From Zeimonas sp046347945 (GTDB lineage Bacteria; Pseudomonadota; Gammaproteobacteria; Burkholderiales; Burkholderiaceae_E), in contig JAXMFB010000020.1 of NCBI GenBank assembly GCA_046347945.1, forward strand, positions 1-64,000: 64,000 nt of DNA. Reading direction: 5' to 3'. Numbering within the stretch: position 1 is the stretch's first letter; every line of letters begins with the position of its first letter. Positions 53,963-64,000 of this stretch are shown piece after piece. The translations under genes were made by a program, and so were the position numbers. A model generated the notes under the pieces. The model had not been told where the DNA came from. It did not search any database and was given only the letters and a program-made list of their open reading frames with translations.

Positions 53963-53991
53963 TTGAAAGCCGAACCGGCCGGCACAAACTT
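53963..53991 (+). promoter_or_regulatory. Possible promoter of DUF3567 gene
   Basis: TTGAAA (53963-53968, five of six -35 bases) is followed 16-17 bases later by CAAACT/AAACTT (53985-53991), a weak -10. It lies 25-50 bases upstream of the gene in an otherwise featureless 113-base intergenic region. Confidence 0.3.
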
Positions 53992-54014
53992 GGAAGCATT
54001 GGAGAGGTGCCCCG

Positions 54015-54260
54015 ATGGACATGATCTACAACAGCCCGAGTTACTGCGTCGTCGAGTTCACCGATCCCGAAGGCCTGGTCGGCGGGTTCGAGATCATGGA
54101 CAAGCTGAGCCGGCGCGAGATCTACATCGGCGGCGAGCTCGCCAGGCATTTCCGCAGCGACGTGCAGCAGCTGATCCAGTCGGAGCCCTCGGAAGAGGAC
54201 GTCGACGAGTTCCTGCGCCGCTTCGAAGGGCTGATGAACCAGCCGATGGTGATGCACTGA
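54015..54260 (+). CDS. DUF3567 family protein
   Basis: 81-residue protein of the betaproteobacterial DUF3567 family (BTH_I0359 type), function unknown. It starts MDMIYNSPSYCVVEF and contains GFEIMDKLSRREIYIGGELARHFRSDVQQLI and the acidic SEEDVDEFLRRFEGLMNQPMVMH end, all typical. A strong GGAGAGG ribosome-binding site precedes ATG 54015. It is one of the clearer taxonomic markers in the window. Confidence 0.93.
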   Translation: MDMIYNSPSYCVVEFTDPEGLVGGFEIMDKLSRREIYIGGELARHFRSDVQQLIQSEPSEEDVDEFLRRFEGLMNQPMVMH

Positions 54261-54290
54261 GCGCGAGGCACCGGGCGCCCGAGGCGCCGG

Positions 54291-54683
54291 TCAGAACTGC
54301 TCCCAGGGAAGCCCGTCGTAGCGCCAGCCGTTGAGCTTGCCGCGCTGCCGCTCGGCATTCAGGTCGCCCTCGAACCCGTGCAGCACGTTGCAGACCTTGC
54401 GGAACCCGGCCTGCTCGAGCGCCTGGCCGGCTTCCACCGAGCGCTTGCCGCTGCGGCAGATCAGCACCACGGGCCGCTGCATCGAGTGCCCGGCGAGCTT
54501 CTTCACGTCGGCAACGAAGTCCGGGTTCACGTCCCAATCGGGCGCGTCGCACCACGACACGTGCATCGAGCCCAGCGCGTGGCCGACGAAGAAGTACTCG
54601 GCGTCGCTGCGGCAGTCGATGAACAGTGCATCGGGCTCGTTCTGGACGAACTCGTGCGCCTGCTTCGGCAGTAGATGTTCCAT
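54291..54683 (-). CDS. Rhodanese-like domain protein
   Basis: 130-residue single-domain rhodanese (sulfurtransferase fold). The active-site loop is CRSGKRS with the catalytic Cys at residue 76, after FIDCRSDAEYFFVGHALGSMHVSW and before VEAGQALEQAGFRKVCNVLHGFEGDLN. The six-residue loop fits a persulfide carrier; the physiological donor is unknown. ATG 54683. It is convergent with DUF3567 at its 3' side. Confidence 0.93.
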   Translation of the reverse strand: MEHLLPKQAHEFVQNEPDALFIDCRSDAEYFFVGHALGSMHVSWCDAPDWDVNPDFVADVKKLAGHSMQRPVVLICRSGKRSVEAGQALEQAGFRKVCNVLHGFEGDLNAERQRGKLNGWRYDGLPWEQF

Positions 54684-54784
54684 GGCTTCATGCTAACGCC
54701 CCGATGCGCCGCGCGGGCGCTTATGCACGAGGCCGGCATGCACATGCCGCGAGTGCATGAGCCGCCGGCGGCCGCCCGTGGCGG

Positions 54785-54810
54785 GCCCGTGCGGCGGCCG
54801 CCGCACGGGC
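54785..54810 (-). terminator. 26-bp perfect palindrome, possible transcription terminator
   Basis: A perfect 26-base GC palindrome lies 18 bases after the stop of the enol-lactonase-like gene, running from GCCCGTGCGG to its complement CCGCACGGGC, and a second partial copy of GCCCGTG and CGGGC precedes it. It would form a very stable hairpin at the 3' end of that transcript. No U run follows, so intrinsic termination is uncertain. Confidence 0.45.
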
Positions 54811-54828
54811 GGCGATCCGGCCGCTGGC

Positions 54829-55623
54829 TCAGGCGAGCGCCGGGCCTCCGTTCTCCAGGAACCCCGCCAGCAGCTCGACGTAGCGCTCCGGCGCCTCGAC
54901 GAGCGGGATGTGCGCCAGCGTCCACTGCACGTGCCGCGCGCCCGGGATCGCCGCCGCGATCGCCTCGCCCATCGCTGCCGGCGTCGACGGGTCGTCGCGG
55001 CAGGTGAGCACCAGTGTCGGCGCGGCGATGCGCGCGAGCAGCGGGCGCAGGTCCATGTCGCGCAGCGCCGCGCAGCAGCCGATGTAGCCCGCGGGGTCGA
55101 CCTGCAGCAGCGTCGTGCGCACGCCGTGATAGCGCTCGTCGGCCTGCGCGACGAAGCCCGGCGTGAAGAAGCGCCCGAGGATCGTGTCGGTGATCGCCGC
55201 GATGCCGCCCTCGCGAACGACGCGGATGCGCTCGACGAAGCCTTCGGGCGCGAGCTTCGCCGACGTGTTCGACAGCACCAGCCGGTCGATGCGCCCGGGC
55301 GCGTTCGCCGCGAGCCACGTTCCGATCATCCCGCCGATCGACACGCCGCACAGGTGCGCGCGCCGCACGCCGGCCGCGTCCATCGCGGCGAGCACGTCGC
55401 CCGCGAGCTGGCCGATCGTGTACTCGCCGGGCCGCGCCGACGACGCGCCGTGGCCCGGCTTGTCGGTGCGCAGCACGCGAAAGCGCCGCAGCAGCCCCGG
55501 CATCACCGGGTCCCACAGCGAGTGATCGGTGCCCAGCGAATTGAGCAGCACCAGCGCGGGCCGGTCGGGGTGGCCGTCGATGCGCCAGTACAGGCGCGCG
55601 CCTTCTCGATCGACGAATGGCAT
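54829..55623 (-). CDS. pcaD: 3-oxoadipate enol-lactonase-like alpha/beta hydrolase
   Basis: 264-residue alpha/beta hydrolase closely resembling PcaD, which opens 3-oxoadipate enol-lactone in the protocatechuate/catechol beta-ketoadipate pathway. It opens LYWRIDGHPDRPALVLLNSLGTDHSLWDPVMPGL. The nucleophile motif CGVSIGGMIG has Ser 95, the acid is in VLTCRDDPSTP, and the His is in LAHIPLVEAPERY. No other beta-ketoadipate gene is nearby, so the pathway role rests on protein similarity only. Confidence 0.88.
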   Translation of the reverse strand: MPFVDREGARLYWRIDGHPDRPALVLLNSLGTDHSLWDPVMPGLLRRFRVLRTDKPGHGASSARPGEYTIGQLAGDVLAAMDAAGVRRAHLCGVSIGGMIGTWLAANAPGRIDRLVLSNTSAKLAPEGFVERIRVVREGGIAAITDTILGRFFTPGFVAQADERYHGVRTTLLQVDPAGYIGCCAALRDMDLRPLLARIAAPTLVLTCRDDPSTPAAMGEAIAAAIPGARHVQWTLAHIPLVEAPERYVELLAGFLENGGPALA

Positions 55624-55697
55624 GGCTCGTTCTCCGGCGTTCCGCTCGCAGCGTAGCGACGAGTCTAAGCCAGGTGCGCATCGGATACGCTATCGCG

Positions 55698-56579
55698 ATG
55701 CCGCTCTCCGCCCTGCTGCTCATCGTCGTCGCCGCGTTCATCCACGCGTGGTGGAACCTGCTGATGAAACGCGCCGGGGCGGGCGGCCTGGTGTTCGTCT
55801 GGGGCATTACCGCCGCGACGGCCGTCGTCTTTGCCGTGCCGGTGTTCGCGCTGATGCGCGAAGACCTCGCAGCGGTCGATGCGCCGATCTTCGTCGCGGT
55901 GCTGGTCAGCGCCGCGGTGCACACGCTGTACCTGTGGGTGCTGCAGCGCGGCTACGCGGCTGGCGACCTGTCGGTGGTCTACCCGGTGGCGCGCGGCGTG
56001 GGCCCGGCGCTTGCGTCGATCGGCGCGATCGTCTGGCTCGGCGAGGCCGCGAGCCTCGCGTCGCTGGGCGGCCTCGCCTTGATCGTCGCCGGCACGTTCA
56101 CGATCGCGGGCGGCTGGGCGATGTTCGGCCGCGGCGCCGGGAAAGGACTCGGGCGCGGCATCGCCTGGGGCGTGGCAATCGGCGTCACGATCGCCGCCTA
56201 CACGGTCAACGATGGGCGCGCGGTGCGGCTGCTGGGCGCCGCGCCGGTCGTGTTCTACTGGCTGGTCAACGTCGTGCAGGCGCTGGCGCTGGCGCCGTGG
56301 CTGGGGCGCGACGCGGGCGCGCGCGCGCTCGTCTCGAAGCACTGGCGCACGCTGCTCGCGGTGGGCGTGCTCTCGCCGCTGGGCTACATGCTGGCGCTGC
56401 AGGCGATGAAGTACGCGCCGGTGAGCCACGTGGCGCCGGCGCGCGAATTGTCGATGCTGATCGCCGCGTTCTTCGGCGTGCGCCTGCTGGGCGAGGGCGA
56501 GTTGTGGCGCCGTGTGGCCGGCGCGGCGCTGATCGCGTCGGGCGTGATGAGCCTCGCGCTCGCGGGGAGCGGCGCGTGA
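55698..56579 (+). CDS. EamA-type (DMT) transporter
   Basis: 293-residue inner-membrane exporter of the drug/metabolite transporter superfamily, with ten predicted helices in two homologous EamA halves (FIHAWWNLLMKRAGAGGLVFVWGITAA in the first, LSPLGYMLALQAMKYAPVSHVAPARELSMLIAAFFGVRLLGE in the second). Typical substrates are amino acids or metabolites; none can be assigned. ATG 55698 is chosen as the start of the first helix. It overlaps the next gene by GTGA, so the two are one transcription unit. Confidence 0.9.
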   Translation: MPLSALLLIVVAAFIHAWWNLLMKRAGAGGLVFVWGITAATAVVFAVPVFALMREDLAAVDAPIFVAVLVSAAVHTLYLWVLQRGYAAGDLSVVYPVARGVGPALASIGAIVWLGEAASLASLGGLALIVAGTFTIAGGWAMFGRGAGKGLGRGIAWGVAIGVTIAAYTVNDGRAVRLLGAAPVVFYWLVNVVQALALAPWLGRDAGARALVSKHWRTLLAVGVLSPLGYMLALQAMKYAPVSHVAPARELSMLIAAFFGVRLLGEGELWRRVAGAALIASGVMSLALAGSGA

Positions 56580-57775
56580 GCGACGCGCGCGCCGCGGTTC
56601 GCGCGCTGCTGTTCGGCAATTTCGCGATCGGCACCGGCGTGATGATCGTGCCGGGCATGCTCGGCGATCTCGCGCAAGGGCTCGAGGTGTCGGTGGCGAC
56701 CGCCGGGCAACTGATCGCGCTGGCCGCGTTCGTCACCTGCATCGGCGCGCCGCTCGCCGCCGCGTTCACGTCGCGCATCGACCGGCGCGCGCTGCTGACC
56801 GGCGCACTGCTGCTGTACACGGCCGGACATGCGGCGTGCGCGCTCGCGCCGGGCTACGGTTCGCTCGCGGTCTTGCGCGCCGTCACGGTCGTCTCGGCCG
56901 CGGTGTTCACGCCGCAGGCGGCCGCCACCGTCGCGCTGCTCGTTCCGCCGGCGCAGCGCTCGAGTGCGGTCGCCTCGATCTTCGTCGGCTGGTCGGTGGC
57001 GTCGGTGCTGGGCATGCCGATCGGGCACCTGATCGGCGCGCACGCCGGCTGGCGCTGGGGCTTCGGCGCGGCCGCACTGCTCGCCGCGGTCGCGTCGGCC
57101 TGGGTCGCGCGCACGATCCCCGGTGGGCTCACGGTGCCGCCGCTGTCCGGCGCGGCCTGGCGCGCGGTGTTCGGCAATCGGCTGCTGGTGGGCGTGCTCG
57201 CGGTCACGCTGATGTCGGCGGCGGGCCAGTTCACGCTGTTCGCGTACGTCGCGCCCGCGCTGGACGCCGCCACGCACGCGTCGCCGGAAGCGATCTCCGC
57301 GCTGCTCGCGCTGTTCGGCGCATTCGGTGTCGTCGGCAACACCTGGATGGCGCGGCACGTCGGCCGGCTCGGCGCCGACCGCGCGGTCTCCGCGAGCCTG
57401 GCCGCGATCGTCATCGGTGTCGGCTTCGCGATGCTGGCCGTGCTGGCGCTCGCCGCGCCGCGCGTCGGCGCACCGGCCGCGGCGGTGGCCTGGCTGCTCT
57501 GGCCGCTGCTGTTCGCCGCCAGCCTGTCGTGGGGGCTCGGGTGCTTCGCGATGAACTCGGCCCAGCAGGGCCGCGTGGCCGCGATCGCGCCGTCGCTGGC
57601 GTCGGCGTCGATCGCGCTGAACACCTCGTGCATGTACGGCGGGCAGGCGGTGGGGGCCGCGATGGGCGGGGCGGCAATCGGGGCGTTCGGACTGGGCGCG
57701 CTGCCCTTCGTCGCGACGGCGCTGCTGGGCGCGACCTGGGCGCTGTCGTCGCGGCTGCGTGTCGCGCACGCCTGA
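56576..57775 (+). CDS. MFS transporter
   Basis: 399-residue major facilitator with twelve predicted helices, of the DHA1-like/arabinose-efflux (AraJ) group. It has GNFAIGTGVMIVPGMLGDLAQGLEVSVATAGQLI in helix one to two, FTSRIDRRALLTGALLLYTAGHAACAL (the loop 2-3 motif with the basic pair), and the motif C-like GWSVASVLGMPIGHLIGAHAGWRWGFG. It starts at GTG 56576, translationally coupled to the EamA exporter gene. Together they may export related metabolites (inference). Confidence 0.9.
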   Translation: MSDARAAVRALLFGNFAIGTGVMIVPGMLGDLAQGLEVSVATAGQLIALAAFVTCIGAPLAAAFTSRIDRRALLTGALLLYTAGHAACALAPGYGSLAVLRAVTVVSAAVFTPQAAATVALLVPPAQRSSAVASIFVGWSVASVLGMPIGHLIGAHAGWRWGFGAAALLAAVASAWVARTIPGGLTVPPLSGAAWRAVFGNRLLVGVLAVTLMSAAGQFTLFAYVAPALDAATHASPEAISALLALFGAFGVVGNTWMARHVGRLGADRAVSASLAAIVIGVGFAMLAVLALAAPRVGAPAAAVAWLLWPLLFAASLSWGLGCFAMNSAQQGRVAAIAPSLASASIALNTSCMYGGQAVGAAMGGAAIGAFGLGALPFVATALLGATWALSSRLRVAHA

Positions 57776-57779
57776 ATCC

Positions 57780-57806
57780 GGCGCCTTTCGTCGGCGCCAC
57801 GGTTTT
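57780..57806 (+). terminator. Possible terminator after MFS gene
   Basis: Five bases after the stop, GGCGCC (57780-57785) can pair with GGCGCC (57793-57798) around a 7-base loop, followed shortly by TTTT (57803-57806). The stem is short and the T run brief, so this is a weak intrinsic terminator candidate. Confidence 0.35.
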
Positions 57807-57870
57807 CGACAGCGGCCCGGCTGGGTACACTGCCCCCGTGTTCGCAGCTTCGCGGCATCGCGACCTCGCC

Positions 57871-58443
57871 ATGAAGGACTTCGAACGAACCCGGTCTGGC
57901 GCCGACCCGATCGGCCCCTTCGTCCCCGATCCGGCCACGCGCCGCGCGCTGCTGGGCCTGCTCGGCGCCTCGATCCTGTCGGCCTGCTCGAGCCTGCCCT
58001 CGTCGGGGCCCGAATCGCTGCCTGGGGGACAGCCCGGCGACGTGGGCGGCAGCCCCCAGGGCCGCGTGCCGGAAGACCTCGCCCGCGAGGTGAGCTTCCT
58101 CGCGCTCAGCCTCGTCGACACGCCGTATCGCTTCGGCGGCAACACGCCCGACAGCGGCTTCGACTGCAGCGGGCTGATCGTCTACGTCTATCGCGAGGCT
58201 GCAGGGCTGGCGCTGCCGCGCACCGTCGCGCAGCTGGCGCGGGTCGGCGTTCACGTGCCGCTGTCCGCGGTGCGCAGCGGCGACCTGGTGCTGTTCGACA
58301 CGCGCGGGCGGTACTCGCACGCGGGCATCTACGTGGGAGACGGGCGGTTCGTGCATGCGCCGTCGACCGGGGGGACGGTGCGGCTGGACGGGGTGGTGGC
58401 GCGGTACTGGAGGCCGAGGTTTTCGGGAGTGCGCAGGGTCTGA
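57871..58443 (+). CDS. NlpC/P60 (C40) peptidoglycan hydrolase lipoprotein
   Basis: 190-residue lipoprotein with a cell-wall endopeptidase domain. A 23-residue leader precedes RRALLGLLGASILSAC, a twin-arginine-type lipobox with Cys 39. The catalytic residues are Cys 99 in FDCSGLIVYVYREA, His 150 in YSHAGIYVGDGRFVHAP and probably His 162. NlpC/P60 enzymes cleave D-Glu-mDAP bonds. GTG 57838 is an alternative start 33 bases upstream. It is not obviously in an operon with the MFS gene. Confidence 0.9.
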   Translation: MKDFERTRSGADPIGPFVPDPATRRALLGLLGASILSACSSLPSSGPESLPGGQPGDVGGSPQGRVPEDLAREVSFLALSLVDTPYRFGGNTPDSGFDCSGLIVYVYREAAGLALPRTVAQLARVGVHVPLSAVRSGDLVLFDTRGRYSHAGIYVGDGRFVHAPSTGGTVRLDGVVARYWRPRFSGVRRV

Positions 58444-58608
58444 TCCGCCTGCAGCTCGGCACCCGAGGTGGCCCGCCTGGGTGAACCGCGATCGCGGCAA
58501 GGCGCTGGAGGATGCGGCGCCGAGCCTTTCGTGACGCCTCGGCATGACAGCTTGTTCGCGCTCGGCCGGGTGGCCGGGACGACACCCACTGCTCGACTTC
58601 TGCTGTAA

Positions 58609-58992
58609 CTATGGGCCGCGCGCGCCCAGGGCCTGCGCCGCGCCGCGCACCGCCTGCCCGACCCGGATACCGGCCGCCGCCGCCGGCGCGTTCACGTGGG
58701 TCACGACCCCGTTCTGCAGCCCGTCGCGCGCATCGCCGATCCGCGCCGAGTCGTGCGAGTAGGTGGCGCAGGCCACCCCGATCGCCTCGAGCAGCTCCAG
58801 CGCGACGATGCCGGCGCGCTCCTTGCCGACCCCGGCGTCGTTGAAGAACACGGCGAACGGCCTGGCCGGCGCCGCGAGCACGAAACCGGTCGACGACACC
58901 CCGCCGTGCGAGCCCGAGACGATCACGCCGCCGGCGCAGCCTTCGTCGATCGCGGTGATCGTGTCGAGCAGGTGCAGGGCGCGGGCAGGCAT
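58609..58992 (-). CDS. Conserved hypothetical protein, divergent from metH
   Basis: 127-residue protein I do not recognise. Conserved-looking Gly-rich motifs are VIVSGSHGGVSSTGFVLAAP and FAVFFNDAGVGKERAGIVALELLEAIGVACATYSHDSARIGDARDGLQNGVVTHVN. The well-formed alternating strand/helix pattern suggests a small Rossmann-like enzyme domain. It has no signal peptide or membrane segment. ATG 58992 is 69 bases from metH in the opposite direction, so the two share a promoter region. Confidence 0.65.
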   Translation of the reverse strand: MPARALHLLDTITAIDEGCAGGVIVSGSHGGVSSTGFVLAAPARPFAVFFNDAGVGKERAGIVALELLEAIGVACATYSHDSARIGDARDGLQNGVVTHVNAPAAAAGIRVGQAVRGAAQALGARGP

Positions 58993-59009
58993 GAGGAGAC
59001 TCTAGCCGA

Positions 59010-59015
59010 TATACT
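59010..59015 (+). promoter_or_regulatory. Candidate -10 of metH
   Basis: TATACT, five of six -10 consensus bases, lies 47 bases before the metH start in the short region shared with the divergent gene. No good -35 stands 16-18 bases upstream, so the call is weak. The leader after it consists largely of TCCCAC repeats and has no ribosome-binding site; I see no SAH or cobalamin riboswitch fold in the available space. Confidence 0.3.
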
Positions 59016-59020
59016 GCTCG

Positions 59021-59056
59021 TCCCACGCACGTCCCACGCGTCCCACTCCATCCCAC
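59021..59056 (+). repeat. TCCCAC repeats in metH leader
   Basis: TCCCAC occurs at 59021, 59032, 59041 and 59051, spaced by 11, 9 and 10 bases, ending five bases before the ATG. The first two are part of an 11-base repeat CGTCCCACGCA/G. Confidence 0.75.
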
Positions 59057-59061
59057 TTTCG

Positions 59062-62850
<3,789 letters not shown>

Positions 62851-62946
62851 CAGTCCGCCGCCGCGGGGCCGCCGCGCCGCGGCGACGTGCTGCGCGAGGC
62901 GGGTGGAACAACCCGCTTCACGGCGCTTGACTTCGAAGACGGTTAC

Positions 62947-63789
62947 TCAGGCGTGCGTGCCGTGCGCGAGCCGGGAGAGCCGCACCGGGTCGCGCACCGA
63001 GATCCAGCGCCGCCCGCTGTCGATCAGCCCGTCGCGGCGGAACTCCGCGAGCACCCGGCTCACCGTCTCGACGCTGGCGCCGGTCATCGCGGCGAGGTCC
63101 TTGCGCGACAGCTCCGCGTCGATCACCGTCGCACCCCCCTCGGCACGGCCCGCCAGCTCGGCCAGCGCGAGCAGCGTGGCGGCGATGCGCCGGTCGGCCG
63201 GCACCGCGCTGATCTGCTCGAGCGTCTGCTGCGCGATGCGCAGCCGCGCGGCGGTGCGCTCGAGCGCGGCCATCGCCAGCGCGGGGTAGCGCTGCAGCAG
63301 GTCGTGGAAGCTCTCGGCGCTGATCGACAGCACGCAGCAGCCGGTGTGTGCATAGGCCGCGTCGCGATAGGTCGCGTCGCCGAGCTCCGGCAGGCTGCCG
63401 AACGGCTCGCCCGGGCCGAGGATCGCCAGCCGCGCGTCCTGGCCGCCGGCGGTCGGGTGCGCGATGCGCACCTTGCCGGCCGCGACGATCGACAACTGCC
63501 GCGCGGGCTCGCCGGCGCTGTGAATCGCCTGTCCGGCGGCGTAGGAGGCTTGGCCGAACAGCGCGTTGACCTGCTCGAGCTCGGGCGGCGACAGCCGCGA
63601 GAAGAACGGCGCCGAGCCGAGCACGTCGAGCCGCTCGCCGGTGGTGCAGACCGGCACGTCCGGCGCAGTCGCCTCGGGCGCGCGGATGCGCTGGCTCGCG
63701 GTCCGGCCCGCTGCCGGCTTGCCCGCAGCGGGTTTGCGGGCCGCGGGCTTGCGCGTCGCCGCCTTCCGGGTCCTGGTCTCGCCGTCCAT
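62947..63789 (-). CDS. Crp/Fnr-family regulator with basic N-terminal tail
   Basis: 280-residue transcription factor. A cyclic-nucleotide-binding-type beta barrel covers about residues 50-165 (LGSAPFFSRLSPPELEQVNALFGQASYAAGQAIHSAGEPARQLSIVAAGKVRI). A dimer helix follows, then the HTH LSRKDLAAMTGASVETVSRVLAEFRRDGLID. The Cys cluster of FNR is absent, so it is not an oxygen-sensing iron-sulfur type. The first 35 residues are an Arg/Lys/Pro/Ala repeat (RKPAARKPAAGKPAAG) like histone H1. ATG 63789, with GAGG about ten bases upstream, is preferred; ATG 63828 and TTG 63858 are longer alternatives. Confidence 0.85.
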   Translation of the reverse strand: MDGETRTRKAATRKPAARKPAAGKPAAGRTASQRIRAPEATAPDVPVCTTGERLDVLGSAPFFSRLSPPELEQVNALFGQASYAAGQAIHSAGEPARQLSIVAAGKVRIAHPTAGGQDARLAILGPGEPFGSLPELGDATYRDAAYAHTGCCVLSISAESFHDLLQRYPALAMAALERTAARLRIAQQTLEQISAVPADRRIAATLLALAELAGRAEGGATVIDAELSRKDLAAMTGASVETVSRVLAEFRRDGLIDSGRRWISVRDPVRLSRLAHGTHA

Positions 63790-63935
63790 GCCGCTCAGCC
63801 TCGAATCGCTCCCGTGGCCGATCACCATGCCCCGGCGTCCGCGGCGGCGCAAGTGCAAACGGCGCCCCCGTTGATTTGGGGCTGAATCCTGACAGAATAC
63901 TGACTACCCTGACCGGCGCCGGCCCGGCCGCTCGC

Positions 63936-64000
63936 TCAGGGCTTCGCGTACTGCACGGCGGCGCGCCCGACGCGCTCGCGGGCGATGATCAGCTTCATGA
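63936..64000 (-). CDS. C-terminal end of a gene cut by the window edge
   Basis: The last 21 codons of a minus-strand gene run off the right edge and end MKLIIARERVGRAAVQYAKP-stop. The Lys/Arg-rich helical ending is reminiscent of acyl-CoA dehydrogenase C-termini, but this is too short to name. Its stop is 147 bases from the Crp/Fnr gene's start. Confidence 0.45.
   Translation of the reverse strand, partial: MKLIIARERVGRAAVQYAKP

Noticed and set aside
58840..59061. SAH or cobalamin riboswitch before metH
   Set aside because: I looked for such an element because SAH and B12 riboswitches occur before metH in related bacteria, but only 69 bases separate the divergent genes and no conserved core could be found.

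Overview
This window is very GC-rich, densely packed DNA from a betaproteobacterium, most likely of the order Burkholderiales. The evidence is gene content and order: a Bug/TctC-type binding protein, DUF2917, DUF3567 and DUF4390 proteins, and the run dprA-lysM / def-fmt-htpX-rsmB-DUF4390-ntrY-ntrX-trkA-...-trkH. I see no rRNA, tRNA, CRISPR array, phage or insertion sequence.

Layout. (1) 95-7329: small, mostly minus-strand accessory genes (YciI-like, DUF488, MazG-like pyrophosphohydrolase, a bare AraC-type HTH protein, lipoproteins, a PEP-mutase-family enzyme, an ABM monooxygenase, a cytochrome P450, an AHSA1 protein, a beta-propeller lipoprotein, a small membrane protein). (2) 7584-16627: a tripartite RND efflux operon (adaptor, two RND pumps, outer-membrane factor) like MdtABC or MuxABC-OpmB, with ATGA overlaps between successive genes. 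(3) 16828-25786: mixed metabolism: M20 amidohydrolase, acyl-CoA synthetase, dienelactone hydrolase, a Bug protein, CnoX, a LysR regulator beside DUF2917, SlyB-like lipoprotein, HNH endonuclease, ChaC-like cyclotransferase. (4) 25926-31118: a 3-hydroxybenzoate/gentisate catabolic operon under a MarR regulator, with a good sigma70-type promoter upstream of marR. (5) 31152-52769: housekeeping block: topB, dprA and lysM (minus), then def, fmt, htpX, rsmB, DUF4390, the NtrY/NtrX-like pair and trkA (plus). A TRAP transporter plus amidase cassette lies between trkA and trkH. (6) 52780-64000: CobW-like GTPase with an internal 15-bp tandem repeat, DUF3567, rhodanese, enol-lactonase-like hydrolase, two exporters, a C40 peptidase lipoprotein, cobalamin-dependent metH, a Crp/Fnr regulator and the end of one more gene.

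The genes suggest an aerobic heterotroph that takes up organic acids or aromatics (TRAP and Bug systems), degrades hydroxybenzoate through gentisate to pyruvate and fumarate, and exports toxic compounds by RND efflux.

A caution runs through the annotation. Several otherwise full-length genes are split by one-base indels: mdtA, the Bug protein, cnoX, lysR, DUF2917, an FAD oxidoreductase, dprA, dctM and an amidase. Two stretches, 20336-23700 and 49626-50978, hold many of them. Family-typical lengths, protein similarity in every segment and the hits to normally conserved genes make sequence error more likely than gene decay. I found no clearly new biological system. The best leads are the tandem repeat in the CobW-like GTPase, the Fis-type response regulator without an AAA+ domain, the cassette between trkA and trkH, and a palindrome-bearing promoter at 24562-24585.
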